Positions 53,407 to 62,130 of a stretch of 64,000 bases of DNA are shown in pieces. Source of the DNA: Sporolactobacillus pectinivorans (GTDB taxonomy: Bacteria > Bacillota > Bacilli > Bacillales > Sporolactobacillaceae); contig NZ_NXGA01000001.1 in NCBI RefSeq assembly GCF_002802965.1, positions 133,461-197,460 on the forward strand, read 5' to 3'. The first letter of the stretch is position 1. Every line of letters starts with the position of its first letter. The notes beneath the pieces are model-generated. The model did no database searches and was not told the DNA's origin. It saw nothing but the letters and a program-made list of their open reading frames with translations. The translations under genes and the position numbers were made by a program.

Positions 53407-54213
53407 TTATCCTAATACGTCATCATCATCGGATCCTGAACCGGTTGCTGTCGCAGCAGCAGGAGCCTTGATGGAGTCATGAAAATCCGGATTAAGCTGA
53501 ACATAGACAACGGCGGCACATGCGCCAAGAATGCCTAGCCCGACAAGGTTCATCCCATTGACAAAGGTAGCAAGTATGAAGCCGATGAAGAAGAACGGCA
53601 TAAGCGAACGTGCCCGCATCATATTGATGACCATCGCATATCCGACAACAACGATGAATCCGCCGGAAACCTGCAGACCATGAGTGACGACCGGAGGAAT
53701 GTCATTCAGCCATTGACTTACAATGCTCGTTCCGGCAACGGCAGCAACGGCTCCGGTAGGAATTGCCACACGAAGGCCCTGAAGGAACAGCGCGCCTATA
53801 TGACACCACTCGATACCTCGAAAATTAGCTGTTGCCGCGAAGTGATCGGCCTGGTGCTGGAAAAATACGGCAATCGTTCGTACAAAGATCGTCAAAACCT
53901 GACCTGCGGCTGCCAGTGGAACCGCAATGGCAATACCTTCACCAATGGACTGATGGCCGACAATAACGATAATAGCTGAAACCGTGGAAGCCAGTGCCGC
54001 ATCAGGTGCCATTGCCGCTCCGACGTTCATCCAGCCAAGAGCAATCAGCTCAAGTTGACCTCCAAGAATAATACCCGTCTGTAAATCACCTAAAACAAGA
54101 CCTATCAGTGTACAAGCGACGATTGGCCGATGGAACTGCCGCTCATCCATAACACTGGCCATGCCACACACTAACGCAACGAGAATAACGAGAATAAATT
54201 GCATCGCATTCAT
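53407..54213 (-). CDS. PTS mannose/fructose/sorbose-family IIC component
   Basis: The 268-residue membrane protein has LGDLQTGIILGGQLELIALG and WMNVGAAMAPDAALASTVSA, the ManY/SorA signature, followed by further helices. It is the sugar-binding channel subunit. The short acidic C terminus (GSGSDDDDVLG) is typical of the IIC-IID junction in Bacilli. GGGGAGGG precedes the ATG. Confidence 0.95.
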   Translation of the reverse strand: MNAMQFILVILVALVCGMASVMDERQFHRPIVACTLIGLVLGDLQTGIILGGQLELIALGWMNVGAAMAPDAALASTVSAIIVIVGHQSIGEGIAIAVPLAAAGQVLTIFVRTIAVFFQHQADHFAATANFRGIEWCHIGALFLQGLRVAIPTGAVAAVAGTSIVSQWLNDIPPVVTHGLQVSGGFIVVVGYAMVINMMRARSLMPFFFIGFILATFVNGMNLVGLGILGACAAVVYVQLNPDFHDSIKAPAAATATGSGSDDDDVLG

Positions 54214-54241
54214 AGGATAATGCCCTCCCCCTGTTTTTGTT

Positions 54242-54733
54242 TTATATTAAACCTTTGCTCTTCAGTCTGCTCATGAAGTCAGAAGCTCCGGTATTAGGCA
54301 GCTGCTGGAGAACAAGTTTGACGCCGCGTTTATCCAATTCTTTAAATGCTTCAATATCTGCCGGGCTGACTGATACCGCCTCGGAGATCAAAGTCATACC
54401 TTCCTTGAAAGTGATACCGCCGACATTGACTGCTTTTACTTCCACACCTTGATCCATCAGCCGCACGACATCCCCCGGTGTTTCCACAACCAGCAGGACA
54501 TCCAGATTGACATAGGACGGATTCTTGTAACAGCGCGCCGTTTTGTCAATCGACATCACATAGGATTTGGTCCTTCCCGGTGCCACCTGCAGCAGCAGCG
54601 TTTTTCTCAGATCATCTTTGGCAGCGCTATCATTTGCGGCAATGATTGTACTTGCTCCCACATGGTTCACCCAGTTATTTGCCACCTGTCCGTGAATCAG
54701 CCTTGAATCAATTCTCAACCATTTAATAATCAT
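54242..54733 (-). CDS. PTS mannose-family IIB component
   Basis: The 163-residue cytoplasmic protein has phospho-acceptor H14 in IDSRLIHGQVANNW, then IIAANDSAAKDDLRKTLLLQ, the ManX-B/LevE fold. It receives phosphate from IIA and passes it to the incoming sugar. It overlaps the IIA stop by 4 bp (ATGA), so translation is coupled. Confidence 0.95.
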   Translation of the reverse strand: MIIKWLRIDSRLIHGQVANNWVNHVGASTIIAANDSAAKDDLRKTLLLQVAPGRTKSYVMSIDKTARCYKNPSYVNLDVLLVVETPGDVVRLMDQGVEVKAVNVGGITFKEGMTLISEAVSVSPADIEAFKELDKRGVKLVLQQLPNTGASDFMSRLKSKGLI

Positions 54734-55179
54734 CCTAATTCATCTCCTTCTTCGTCTTTAGCAAAGTTAGCAACTTTTTGTTGAGCAAATATCTCGCGAA
54801 ATGATTTAATTCCTTCAGAGCCTGCCTGTTTCGCCGTTTGAATCAGTTCTTCCAGTGTTCCGCCAGCCATCCGCCGGCCCAACACTTCGACGAGCATCGG
54901 CAAGTTGACGCCGGTGACGACATCCATATTTTGCTTTCGAGCGACAAACCGGCTAGCCGCATTGTAAGGACTTCCACCAAAGAGATCTACAAGGAACAAT
55001 GCACCGTCATGATCAAAATGATTGCTGATTGCTGTGTATTTTTCCAGGAGGTTCTCTGCGCCTTCACCCGGCTTAAATGTTACTGCCGCCACATTCTCCA
55101 TGTTTCCGAAAATCATCTTTGCCGTTCCTATAAGTGCTTCTGAAAAACTTCCATGCGAAGCGATCACAATTGTTACCAA
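54730..55179 (-). CDS. PTS mannose-family IIA component
   Basis: The 149-residue protein has phospho-acceptor H9 (VIASHGSFSEAL) and FLVDLFGGSPYNAASRFVAR, the IIA-man fold. It is the first gene of the operon, behind a sigma-54 promoter. IIA and IIB are separate proteins here rather than the fused IIAB common in lactobacilli. The system resembles the Lev/fructose branch; the sugar could be mannose, fructose or glucose. Confidence 0.95.
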   Translation of the reverse strand: MVTIVIASHGSFSEALIGTAKMIFGNMENVAAVTFKPGEGAENLLEKYTAISNHFDHDGALFLVDLFGGSPYNAASRFVARKQNMDVVTGVNLPMLVEVLGRRMAGGTLEELIQTAKQAGSEGIKSFREIFAQQKVANFAKDEEGDELG

Positions 55180-55218
55180 GGTCCACCCTCCTTTCTTCCT
55201 TGCCTACACTTTTTAATA

Positions 55219-55234
55219 AGCAATTATTGTGCCA
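55219..55234 (-). promoter_or_regulatory. Sigma-54 promoter of the PTS operon
   Basis: On the minus strand TGGCACAATAATTGCT matches the -24/-12 consensus TGGCAC-N5-TTGCW exactly, 40 bp before the IIA start. It fits the adjacent LevR-type sigma-54 activator. Confidence 0.92.
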
Positions 55235-55306
55235 AATTGTGTATTAAAAAAGAGAACCTTTTCAGGCCCTCTGTTATCATGATTTTTCGTTAAAATAATT
55301 CAGTTT

Positions 55307-55386
55307 GAAACACTAAGGTTCAAAAGCGAAACACTATCAGCTGAAATAAGTCACTAGTCCGTGAATCCCGATTAAATAAAACACTA
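55307..55386. promoter_or_regulatory. Candidate LevR upstream activating sites
   Basis: GAAACACTA occurs at 55307-55315 and 55328-55336, exactly 21 bp apart, and AAAACACTA at 55378-55386 overlaps the levR stop. They lie 75 to 150 bp upstream of the sigma-54 promoter on the face expected for an enhancer-bound activator. Confidence 0.6.
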
Positions 55387-58197
55387 TGTGTTCGATACTT
55401 GCGAAAGTAATACATTCTTTCCAAGCTCATCGATCATCATATCGATAAAATAATAAATTTCTCCTTCACTCATTTGTATATTCACTTTATCTTTAATGAC
55501 ATCCAATGCAGGACTTAAGTGGGCAAGAATCTGCCTTTTCTCATCGCTGAAAGTGTCCTCGTATTTAAGCTGCGTATGTGCAACCTCTCGTTCTAAAGCA
55601 AACGCAAGGTGCATAATCAAACGTATCTGTGTAGCATTTTTAAAATGGATATCCAGTATCTTTTGAAGCGCGTCATTGAATTTAAGAATGGCCGCAACCG
55701 CTCTTTTGGGATTCAAATAAAGCAGCATATCCTGAAGGCTGTCTTCGCAAACGCCTTTAACAATGATATGTGAAGGATTTTCTTTAGGCGGAAGATTTTT
55801 CGATGTCAGGATCGATTGAAGTATTTCATGCCCCTCGCCGCTGACGAACTGGGATAAAGTAATGAAAGGCACACCCTCGAGTTTCGGACTTTTGGCACCA
55901 ATACTGGCGATTATTTTATAGTTAGCCTGAATCTTTTGCGCATGTTCATACAAGCCTTCGATCGATACAGGAACAATGCGGATATCTTCATCCGTCATGT
56001 TGTGAATATACACACTTACAATGCTTTTAATTCTGTTCGCAATACCACTTCCGGTGGTACAGATGGTTAGGATCGCTTTCTTCTGCTCGTTTCCCTCCGG
56101 ATCGCTTTCTTGACCGACTGTCTGCCGCAGTTTATACAAGGCATCCACAATGTCTTTGAGATTCATATGAAGATAATTGGCGTCTTTAACCGCATCGAGA
56201 ATCATCGGTGTTGAAACCATGTCAATCGCTCTGACACGGACATTGGCACTTTCGGCGATCTTATCTTCAAAATAATAGAGCGATCCCATATCGACCATCA
56301 TCAGAACGCCGGCACCTTGATTCACCGATTTTACTTTCTGAACGATGTTGTCAAAAATATCGCCGAAATTAAGACTGAGTGGCATGTCCACTGCCGCAAC
56401 CGGGTAATCGCCCATTAGCTCTTTGACAACGCTGACCATGGAGCTTGCTGTCTGCGTCCCATGCGCAGCAACGACAATGCCCACATTTTTTTGCTGGGAC
56501 AGTTCAGCAAAAGAATTGAGCAAAAAGGCAATATAGGATATTTCGACTTCTGGCAACGTGACGGAAAGACGTTCCTCAATCAGTTTCGCAATCTTGGAGG
56601 CTGCCTTGTAATCTGTTTCCGCATACGAGAACATGGACTGCTCCAGCTTAGGCGGACAATCTATCTTACGGTCTGGATGCTCAAGAAATGATGACAGATG
56701 CACATTCAATAACGAAACAAACTGGTCGCTTATATTACCAGGAAGCACTTGGGAACAGATCGCTTCAAGATCCTTGGACAAGCTGGCGATCCGCTTGTCA
56801 ATAGAGGTCATTAGCATATCCTTCGCTGTTTTCTGATAGAATTCCTTCACCTGTCCCTTGATATCTTCGGCAATCAGTTTCCGAATATCGTGGGCAGACA
56901 GTCCTTCCTGGATCAGCGCGTCATATCTCCCGGAGATCATTTTATACAGATCAAAAGGCGGTTCATACTGATCTACATCCGTAAGCATCGGGTCTTTTCG
57001 ACCGTTCACAACAAGAAACAGAGGCAGCCTCTTGTTCAGTTGCTGATTGACCTGCGGATTATGTGAAATGCGATGTAGCCCTTCCCGCATTTCCATCGGA
57101 AGCATCTTCGCGTCAAGTTGAACGTATTCATTATCCATGCTGTCCAGAAAACCCTGGGCACAAATCAGCTGCACATTGGACTTCAGCTGCCCGATATTGC
57201 CGAACGTGACACTGCCGATTAAAGCTTTGATGACATCGGCGCTGACATGAAATTTATGGCGCGTGCGGTGGGCTTCACGCGATAACAGAAACTTGGTCAA
57301 TCCAATTTGTTCACTAATGCTTCTGTTGCGGAAATCCGGTATATTGATCATGACCGGCACCCGACGTAAAAAAGTCTGCAGCAGGGCTGATTCCGGATCG
57401 GCTGTTGTAGCTCCTATGATCAGAACGCGAGACTCACGCTTATTCCCTGTTTCTCCAAGTTTGCTGTATCGGCCGGTGTCCATAAAATAAAACAGCATTT
57501 CCTGTCCTTCAGGAGGGAGGCGATGAATTTCGTCGAGAAAAAGGATACCGCCGTCCGCTTTGGCAACCAGTCCTTCCTGATCGCGCGAAGCCCCTGTGAA
57601 TGCTCCTTTCACATAACCAAAAAGCTGCCCGATCAACAGCTGTGGATTGTTATAGTAATCCGCACAGTTAAAGTCGACAAAGGGCGAAGTTTCATCGATT
57701 CGCCTAATTGATTTGGCGTAATTATACATCATATGTGCAAACAAAGTTTTACCTGATCCAGTCGATCCAAGGACCAGTGTATGCAGACCGCGGGGCGGAT
57801 ACATAATCGCAGACTTTGCCTGTTTCACACTGCTTTTCAAGCTGTCGTTTGCCCCAATCAGATGTGCAAATGGATCTTCATTCTTCTCATGCGCATCCTC
57901 CTGACTGACCAGTTCTTTCAATGAGGCGCTCTTTACAGAGAACTGACGAACCACATCGCCGAACTGCGAACGGACAATGTCAGCGGGAACATATAAAACC
58001 GGGCGAGTGACAAACTTGATCACGCGTTTTTCCCTGACCAGTTCATTCAATTCCGAACTAACATTACTCCTCTGGACAGCCAAAGTTTTTGCAAGATCAG
58101 AAGCAGAGACCCCCGATTTTTCCAGGAGTGTTTGTTTATCGAACAGGCCGCACTGTTTCGCTAATTCATTATAAATTTTTTCCCGGCGGCGTCCCAT
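55384..58197 (-). CDS. levR: LevR/ManR-type sigma-54-dependent PTS activator
   Basis: ATG 58197 (AGAGG 8 bp upstream) gives 937 residues. In order: N-terminal HTH (SDLAKTLAVQRSNVSSELNE), AAA+ domain with Walker A GSTGSGKT (about 144), GAFTGA (about 198) and Walker B ILFLDE, a PRD-like segment, IIA-like domain with VVAAHGTQT (about 575), IIB-like domain with ILTICTTGSG (about 712), and a C-terminal PRD with IRLIMHLAFALE. It activates the adjacent PTS operon, and its activity is set by phosphorylation through HPr and the PTS. Confidence 0.95.
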   Translation of the reverse strand: MGRRREKIYNELAKQCGLFDKQTLLEKSGVSASDLAKTLAVQRSNVSSELNELVREKRVIKFVTRPVLYVPADIVRSQFGDVVRQFSVKSASLKELVSQEDAHEKNEDPFAHLIGANDSLKSSVKQAKSAIMYPPRGLHTLVLGSTGSGKTLFAHMMYNYAKSIRRIDETSPFVDFNCADYYNNPQLLIGQLFGYVKGAFTGASRDQEGLVAKADGGILFLDEIHRLPPEGQEMLFYFMDTGRYSKLGETGNKRESRVLIIGATTADPESALLQTFLRRVPVMINIPDFRNRSISEQIGLTKFLLSREAHRTRHKFHVSADVIKALIGSVTFGNIGQLKSNVQLICAQGFLDSMDNEYVQLDAKMLPMEMREGLHRISHNPQVNQQLNKRLPLFLVVNGRKDPMLTDVDQYEPPFDLYKMISGRYDALIQEGLSAHDIRKLIAEDIKGQVKEFYQKTAKDMLMTSIDKRIASLSKDLEAICSQVLPGNISDQFVSLLNVHLSSFLEHPDRKIDCPPKLEQSMFSYAETDYKAASKIAKLIEERLSVTLPEVEISYIAFLLNSFAELSQQKNVGIVVAAHGTQTASSMVSVVKELMGDYPVAAVDMPLSLNFGDIFDNIVQKVKSVNQGAGVLMMVDMGSLYYFEDKIAESANVRVRAIDMVSTPMILDAVKDANYLHMNLKDIVDALYKLRQTVGQESDPEGNEQKKAILTICTTGSGIANRIKSIVSVYIHNMTDEDIRIVPVSIEGLYEHAQKIQANYKIIASIGAKSPKLEGVPFITLSQFVSGEGHEILQSILTSKNLPPKENPSHIIVKGVCEDSLQDMLLYLNPKRAVAAILKFNDALQKILDIHFKNATQIRLIMHLAFALEREVAHTQLKYEDTFSDEKRQILAHLSPALDVIKDKVNIQMSEGEIYYFIDMMIDELGKNVLLSQVSNT

Positions 58198-58247
58198 TGC
58201 TTTCACCTCTCTATCGATTCACTGTTAGAAACGGTTTCCCACTATTT

Positions 58248-58270
58248 ATTATATCTTAAAAACGTTTTCA
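58248..58270 (-). promoter_or_regulatory. levR promoter -10 with cre-like CcpA site
   Basis: TATAAT (58248-58253, minus strand) is the likely -10. TGAAAACGTTTTTA (58257-58270, minus strand) differs from a perfect cre palindrome by one base and covers the promoter core, so catabolite repression of levR is expected. Confidence 0.65.
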
Positions 58271-58330
58271 CTGAGATATTATTTGGTTCTTCATCTCACT
58301 ATCGTACTTTAAAAATTGACGAGTATGAAT

Positions 58331-58367
58331 AAAAATGACCGCGCCGAATGTGTTTTCCAGCGCGGTC
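58331..58367 (-). terminator. Terminator of the aminotransferase-ldhD operon
   Basis: GACCGCGC and GCGCGGTC form a perfect 8-bp GC-rich stem followed on the minus strand by ATTTTTATT, 23 bp after the dehydrogenase stop. Confidence 0.88.
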
Positions 58368-58389
58368 AAAGCATGTCAATGGTTTAAAA

Positions 58390-59403
58390 TTACCGTTCTT
58401 CGGCCATAATCTGATTGACCTGATGCTCGCTCTGTCCCGTTTTCAGGATGGACATCACATCGTTCAGGCTGATTTCGACCATATTTTTAACAGCCAAGTT
58501 CGTGTAAAAACCAATGTGCGGTGTAATCAGGACGTTAGGCATCGCGCGCAGCATTTTCAATGCTTCACTTGGTAGTTCTTTCCCCCGCAGATCCACATTG
58601 AAAAACTTTTCTTCTCCCGGCAGAGTATCCAAGGCCGCTCCGGCAATTTTTTTGTCTTGCAATGCCCTGATCAGGGTATGCACATCAACAACCGGTCCTC
58701 TGGACGCATTAATCAGGAATGCATCGGGCTTCATGAGTGCCAGAGCGGGCTCGTCAATCAAGCTGACCGTTGAGTCCAGCAAGGGCACATGCAGTGTCAC
58801 AATATCGGACTGCTTCAATAATTCTTCCTTAGAAACATACGTTAAAATGTCCTTTAGTTCATCCCGCTCCACGATATCATTGGCAATCACGTTCGCACCA
58901 AGCCCTTTGAATAATCGCGCCACTGTACCGCCAATTCGGCCGGCACCGATCACGCCGACAGTTAATGAACGGATTTCCCGCGCCATCAGGCCGGACCAGC
59001 GGAAATCCTGCTGTTCTTCCCTCGCTTCAAACTGCGGCAGATTTCGGATCAGGCGCATCGTCTGGGTGACCGCAAGCTCCGCCACTGAATTCGGGGAGTA
59101 CGCCGGCACATTGGTAACAGCCAGGCCATAAGCAGCTGCCATTTCCTTGTCGATCATGTCGTAGCCCGCTGTGCGCGTGGAGATTTGCCTGATTCCATAT
59201 TCTCTTAATGCAGCAAAAATCGACGGATCAGCGATTCTCGTCCGCTGCTGAATCACGAGACCGTCATAGCTTTTTAACAACTTTACTGTATCAGCAGTCA
59301 ATTCAATCTGATTCATATCGACCTTAACGCCATTCTGCTTCGCCCATTCCCTGATTGCCGATTCTTCATCGTCCCGGACCGTAAACATTAAGATTTTCAC
59401 CAT
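58390..59403 (-). CDS. ldhD: D-2-hydroxyacid dehydrogenase, probably D-lactate dehydrogenase
   Basis: The 337-residue NAD enzyme has Rossmann motif GVIGAGRIGG (about 150-159) and catalytic R234 (NASRGPVVD), E264 and H296 (ITPHIGFYT). Overall length and the STRTAGYDMID and VPAYSPNSVAEL blocks match D-lactate dehydrogenases of lactic acid bacteria. It reduces pyruvate to D-lactate with NADH; phenylpyruvate-type keto acids are possible too. It overlaps the aminotransferase gene by 7 bp, so keto acids from that enzyme could be its substrate. Confidence 0.9.
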   Translation of the reverse strand: MVKILMFTVRDDEESAIREWAKQNGVKVDMNQIELTADTVKLLKSYDGLVIQQRTRIADPSIFAALREYGIRQISTRTAGYDMIDKEMAAAYGLAVTNVPAYSPNSVAELAVTQTMRLIRNLPQFEAREEQQDFRWSGLMAREIRSLTVGVIGAGRIGGTVARLFKGLGANVIANDIVERDELKDILTYVSKEELLKQSDIVTLHVPLLDSTVSLIDEPALALMKPDAFLINASRGPVVDVHTLIRALQDKKIAGAALDTLPGEEKFFNVDLRGKELPSEALKMLRAMPNVLITPHIGFYTNLAVKNMVEISLNDVMSILKTGQSEHQVNQIMAEER

Positions 59404-60596
59404 TCCAGGCTCCCTTCACTTTTCCTGTTCTCTTTAACATATTGCGCAATCCGGTTCATCGCCTCTTCCAGCGTATCCATGCTTGCTGCATAGCTGATTC
59501 TGATGCGTCCCTCACTGCCGGGTCCAAACGAATCTCCTGGGATGACAGCGACTTTTGCCTTTTGAGCCAAATCGATGCAGAAGTCCAGGCTGTTCTGGAT
59601 CAGCCCTTCCGGTATTTTCGGAAACACATAAAATGCCCCTTCCGGTTTCGGACATTCAAAACCAAGTTCCTCCATCTTCTGATAAACAAAATCGCGCCGT
59701 TTCTCGTATTCGACGCGCATCTTGGCTCCGTCGTCCATCCCGTTTTCAAATGCTTCCTGTGCTGCGTCCTGAGCAATCGTTGTTGCCGATGTAATCGTGA
59801 ATTGATGAACAATGCCCATCTTTTTTATAATGTCAGCCGGTCCGCAGATAAAACCAATCCGCCACCCTGTCATCGCGTGCGATTTAGACGCTCCGTTAAT
59901 GAGAATGGTCTGTCCAGGAAGGTACTCGGCCATTGAAGCGTGCCGCTCTCCATAAGTCAGCTCGCTGTAGATTTCATCGCTGATCACAAATATATCATGC
60001 TTTTCCAGCACAGCGGCCAGGGCCTTCACGTCATCTCTGCGGTATGTCACTCCGGTTGGATTGGTTGGAAAGTTGAAGATGATTGCTTTGACCGCGTTGC
60101 CATGTTTGTCCAAAGCTTCCGACAGCATTTCAGGCGTCAGGACAAACCCATTTTTCGAAGTATCCAGAAAAACAGCTTCCCCTCCGTTGAGCAGGGTGAC
60201 TGGAACATAAAGAGGAAAAATCGGTGTCGGAATCAGCACCTTATCACCGGGATTTAAAACGGAGCCTAAAATGGTGTAAATGGCTTCCGTCGCGCCTGCT
60301 GTCACCAGTATTTCTTTTTCCGGTTCGTAATCCAGTCCGTATTTTACTTTCATGAAATGGCTAAACGCCTGGCGCAATTCAATTGTCCCATTGGAAGCTG
60401 TATAGTGGCTGCGGTTTTTTTCAATACTTCGCTTACCGGCCTCTTTCACATGCGCAGGCGTACTAAAATCCGGTTCGCCTAATGTCAGCTTGATAATGCC
60501 CGGAATTGAAGACGTTTCCTGATCGAATTTCAGAATGTCCGAAGGCTGAAGCAAACTTAACTCCTTTTTCATTTTGCCTGCTAATACGTTTGTCAT
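59397..60596 (-). CDS. Class I/II PLP aminotransferase (PatA/AraT-like)
   Basis: ATG 60596 (GGGAG 8 bp upstream) gives 399 residues. LTLGEPDFSTPAHVKEAG, the NFPTNPTGVTY substrate motif, SDEIYSELTYG, the PLP-lysine motif GASKSHAMTGWRIGF and RIRISYAAS are all in place. Such enzymes transaminate aromatic or branched amino acids, or N-acetyl-diaminopimelate. Coupling to a D-hydroxyacid dehydrogenase suggests conversion of amino acids through keto acids to D-2-hydroxy acids, or simply shared control. Confidence 0.92.
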   Translation of the reverse strand: MTNVLAGKMKKELSLLQPSDILKFDQETSSIPGIIKLTLGEPDFSTPAHVKEAGKRSIEKNRSHYTASNGTIELRQAFSHFMKVKYGLDYEPEKEILVTAGATEAIYTILGSVLNPGDKVLIPTPIFPLYVPVTLLNGGEAVFLDTSKNGFVLTPEMLSEALDKHGNAVKAIIFNFPTNPTGVTYRRDDVKALAAVLEKHDIFVISDEIYSELTYGERHASMAEYLPGQTILINGASKSHAMTGWRIGFICGPADIIKKMGIVHQFTITSATTIAQDAAQEAFENGMDDGAKMRVEYEKRRDFVYQKMEELGFECPKPEGAFYVFPKIPEGLIQNSLDFCIDLAQKAKVAVIPGDSFGPGSEGRIRISYAASMDTLEEAMNRIAQYVKENRKSEGSLEW

Positions 60597-60612
60597 TCCA
60601 ATCTCTCCCACC

Positions 60613-60708
60613 TTTTTAGAGCGTTCAAAAAGTCACCGAATGATCAGCGGCGAATCTCAACGCCCGCTTGTTTCTCCTTCGTCACCTTTTTGAACAGTCT
60701 CTTTTAAT
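60613..60708. mobile_element. MITE-like element, internally deleted copy
   Basis: About 96 bp. The left 48 bp (from TTTTAGAGCGTTCAAAAAG through GATCAGCGGCGAATCTCAAC) and the right 25 bp (TCTCCTTCGTCACC, then TTTTTGAACAG) match the ends of the 284-bp element at 42141-42424; the middle 190 bp are absent. It sits between the aminotransferase ribosome site and the terminators upstream of it. Confidence 0.75.
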
Positions 60709-60718
60709 TTTTTCGAAA

Positions 60719-60751
60719 AAAACACCCAGGCTTCAATAGCTGTGGGTGTTT
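60719..60751 (-). terminator. Terminator 2 downstream of the orphan RNA
   Basis: AAACACCC and GGGTGTTT form a stem followed on the minus strand by T7. It lies 25 bp beyond the first terminator. Confidence 0.8.
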
Positions 60752-60776
60752 AAGAATCTTTCGCAAGATAAATAAA

Positions 60777-60995
60777 AACCACACAGACTATTGAATCAAT
60801 CCATGTGGCCATTCTTCCGAGTTTAACAAAACTACTCCTGGTTCCCGCATGGATGCAAACATCTGATGAAGTGTCTGCACCCAGTCAAGCGAATGCAAAC
60901 ACTAACGAAAGAAACCAAAGTAGTAATAAAAGTTATTCAGTTGGAGTTTCTTAAAGACTCGATGTCCCACAATAGAAAACCCCTTAACGTTGGTG
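60777..60995 (-). ncRNA. Candidate structured small RNA (orphan transcript)
   Basis: A consensus promoter (61002-61030) is followed by about 200 bases ending in a terminator (CCACA...TGTGTGG then TTTTTATTT, 60777-60812). Distant halves pair: TGTGG with CCACA, CGAGT with ACTCG, and ACTACTTTGGTTTC with GGGAACCAGGAGTAGT, capped by TGCAGACA / TGTTTGCA, giving a rod with internal loops. The only ORF is 22 codons from a GTG and then hits TAG. A 6S-like RNA or a leader of the downstream aminotransferase operon are both possible. Confidence 0.45.
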
Positions 60996-61001
60996 ACTTT
61001 A

Positions 61002-61030
61002 TTTATAACAAAGTATAGATTGGGTGTCAA
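61002..61030 (-). promoter_or_regulatory. Consensus sigma-A promoter of the orphan transcript
   Basis: On the minus strand TTGACA (61025-61030), a 17-bp spacer and TATAAA (61002-61007): one of the best vegetative promoters in the window. Confidence 0.85.
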
Positions 61031-61055
61031 GAAAAATTTTCAGAAATGTATCAAT

Positions 61056-61235
61056 TTACTGTGGCACGTCCAAAATAATTTTCCCGATACTTTGTCTGCT
61101 CTCCATCCACTCCTGAGCTTTTGCAGCTTCTTCCAGAGCATAATGCCGGCCGGTTTCTGACAGTAGTCCCCAGATTGAAACCAAGAACCACCCATGGACG
61201 GATCTACCAAAATCAAATACAACGACTGCTTTCCA
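61056..61235 (-). pseudogene. C-terminal remnant of a quinone-oxidoreductase-like gene
   Basis: The last codons read HYALEEAAKAQEWMESRQSI / GKIILDVPQ, the end of an MDR/quinone oxidoreductase (compare the HxxEWMExxxxxGKIVL tail). Upstream codons are scrambled and no Rossmann domain remains. Confidence 0.55.
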
Positions 61236-61362
61236 TTTTTCACTCTCTATAGTCCAATTCCATTTAATCAATTCCAATATAAGTTATTCATTATAAAGAG
61301 ATGCTACACAGCAGCACAATCAGAAGCTGCGGCGAAATTAACCAACACGTGTTGACTAGAAA

Positions 61363-62130
61363 TTAGTTTGCTTCATTTATTGTTTTCCTACGTTTCCTTA
61401 GCAGGAATATGTAAATACCCATTAAGAAAAACGTTAAAGCCATGCTAATCACATCTTTTTCGGGTTCTGAAAACCCCGTTCTTTTTAGAAGCAGTTCCGG
61501 TAGAAAAAGAATCATCGGGATAAGAATACCCGCCCACGACTTGCTCCACATCGAAATACCAGCAAAAAAGAGACAGGCAAGCACAATGGCAATGATCATC
61601 CCTGCTGTTCCAAAATGAACCGAGGGGGTATGAATCGACTGGTCCAGATAGATTAAAACAACAAAGAGAGCAACGGGTGTAATGCCGAAAAGAAAGAAAA
61701 GTAACCTTTCCTTTATTCTTGAAGCCTTGCTGCTTGCTACATATTTAAATAAAACTGCTATGAGCACGAGGCTAAACAGTGTGATCAGTATATTCCCAAT
61801 AAGTTCAAGCAATGAATAAGATATAGCTCCGTTTATCGCTTTACCCAATAGATTATAAGCCATAACACCAATCATGATCAAAGGAATCCAAAGCTGCCAC
61901 ACTTTAGAATCAACAGGCAATTCATTAGCTAGCTGATCCATATATATCTTAGGTGACTTCCCAATAATATTCTCAACACTTTTTCCATCTTTCTCAGCTT
62001 CGTATAAATGATCTTCCAGTTCTCCAACAATTTCTTCGATATCCTTTTCTTTTTTCCCATCTGAAATTAGATAGAGCCGCAGATTCCCCAGAAAATCACG
62101 GCTTTCTTTTGAAAGATTAACCATGTTCAT
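61363..62130 (-). CDS. HAAS/DUF1700-type membrane protein, partner of PadR
   Basis: The 255-residue protein has an N-terminal HAAS-like helical domain (1-75: FLGNLRLYLISDGKKEKDIE, then VGELEDHLYEAEKDGKSVEN) and then seven hydrophobic segments. Such proteins are recurrently encoded after PadR regulators. Its start overlaps the padR stop by 4 bp (ATGA). Function is unproven; envelope stress or transport regulation is often proposed. Confidence 0.82.
   Translation of the reverse strand: MNMVNLSKESRDFLGNLRLYLISDGKKEKDIEEIVGELEDHLYEAEKDGKSVENIIGKSPKIYMDQLANELPVDSKVWQLWIPLIMIGVMAYNLLGKAINGAISYSLLELIGNILITLFSLVLIAVLFKYVASSKASRIKERLLFFLFGITPVALFVVLIYLDQSIHTPSVHFGTAGMIIAIVLACLFFAGISMWSKSWAGILIPMILFLPELLLKRTGFSEPEKDVISMALTFFLMGIYIFLLRKRRKTINEAN

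Noticed and set aside
58514..59131. 205-codon plus-strand ORF opposite ldhD
   Set aside because: Low-complexity Ser/Arg/Pro-rich translation typical of an antisense frame; the minus-strand enzyme is unambiguous.
60897..60965. 22-codon GTG-started peptide in the orphan transcript
   Set aside because: Moderate AAGGGG upstream but an implausible composition and an immediate TAG; the RNA-structure reading explains the region better.
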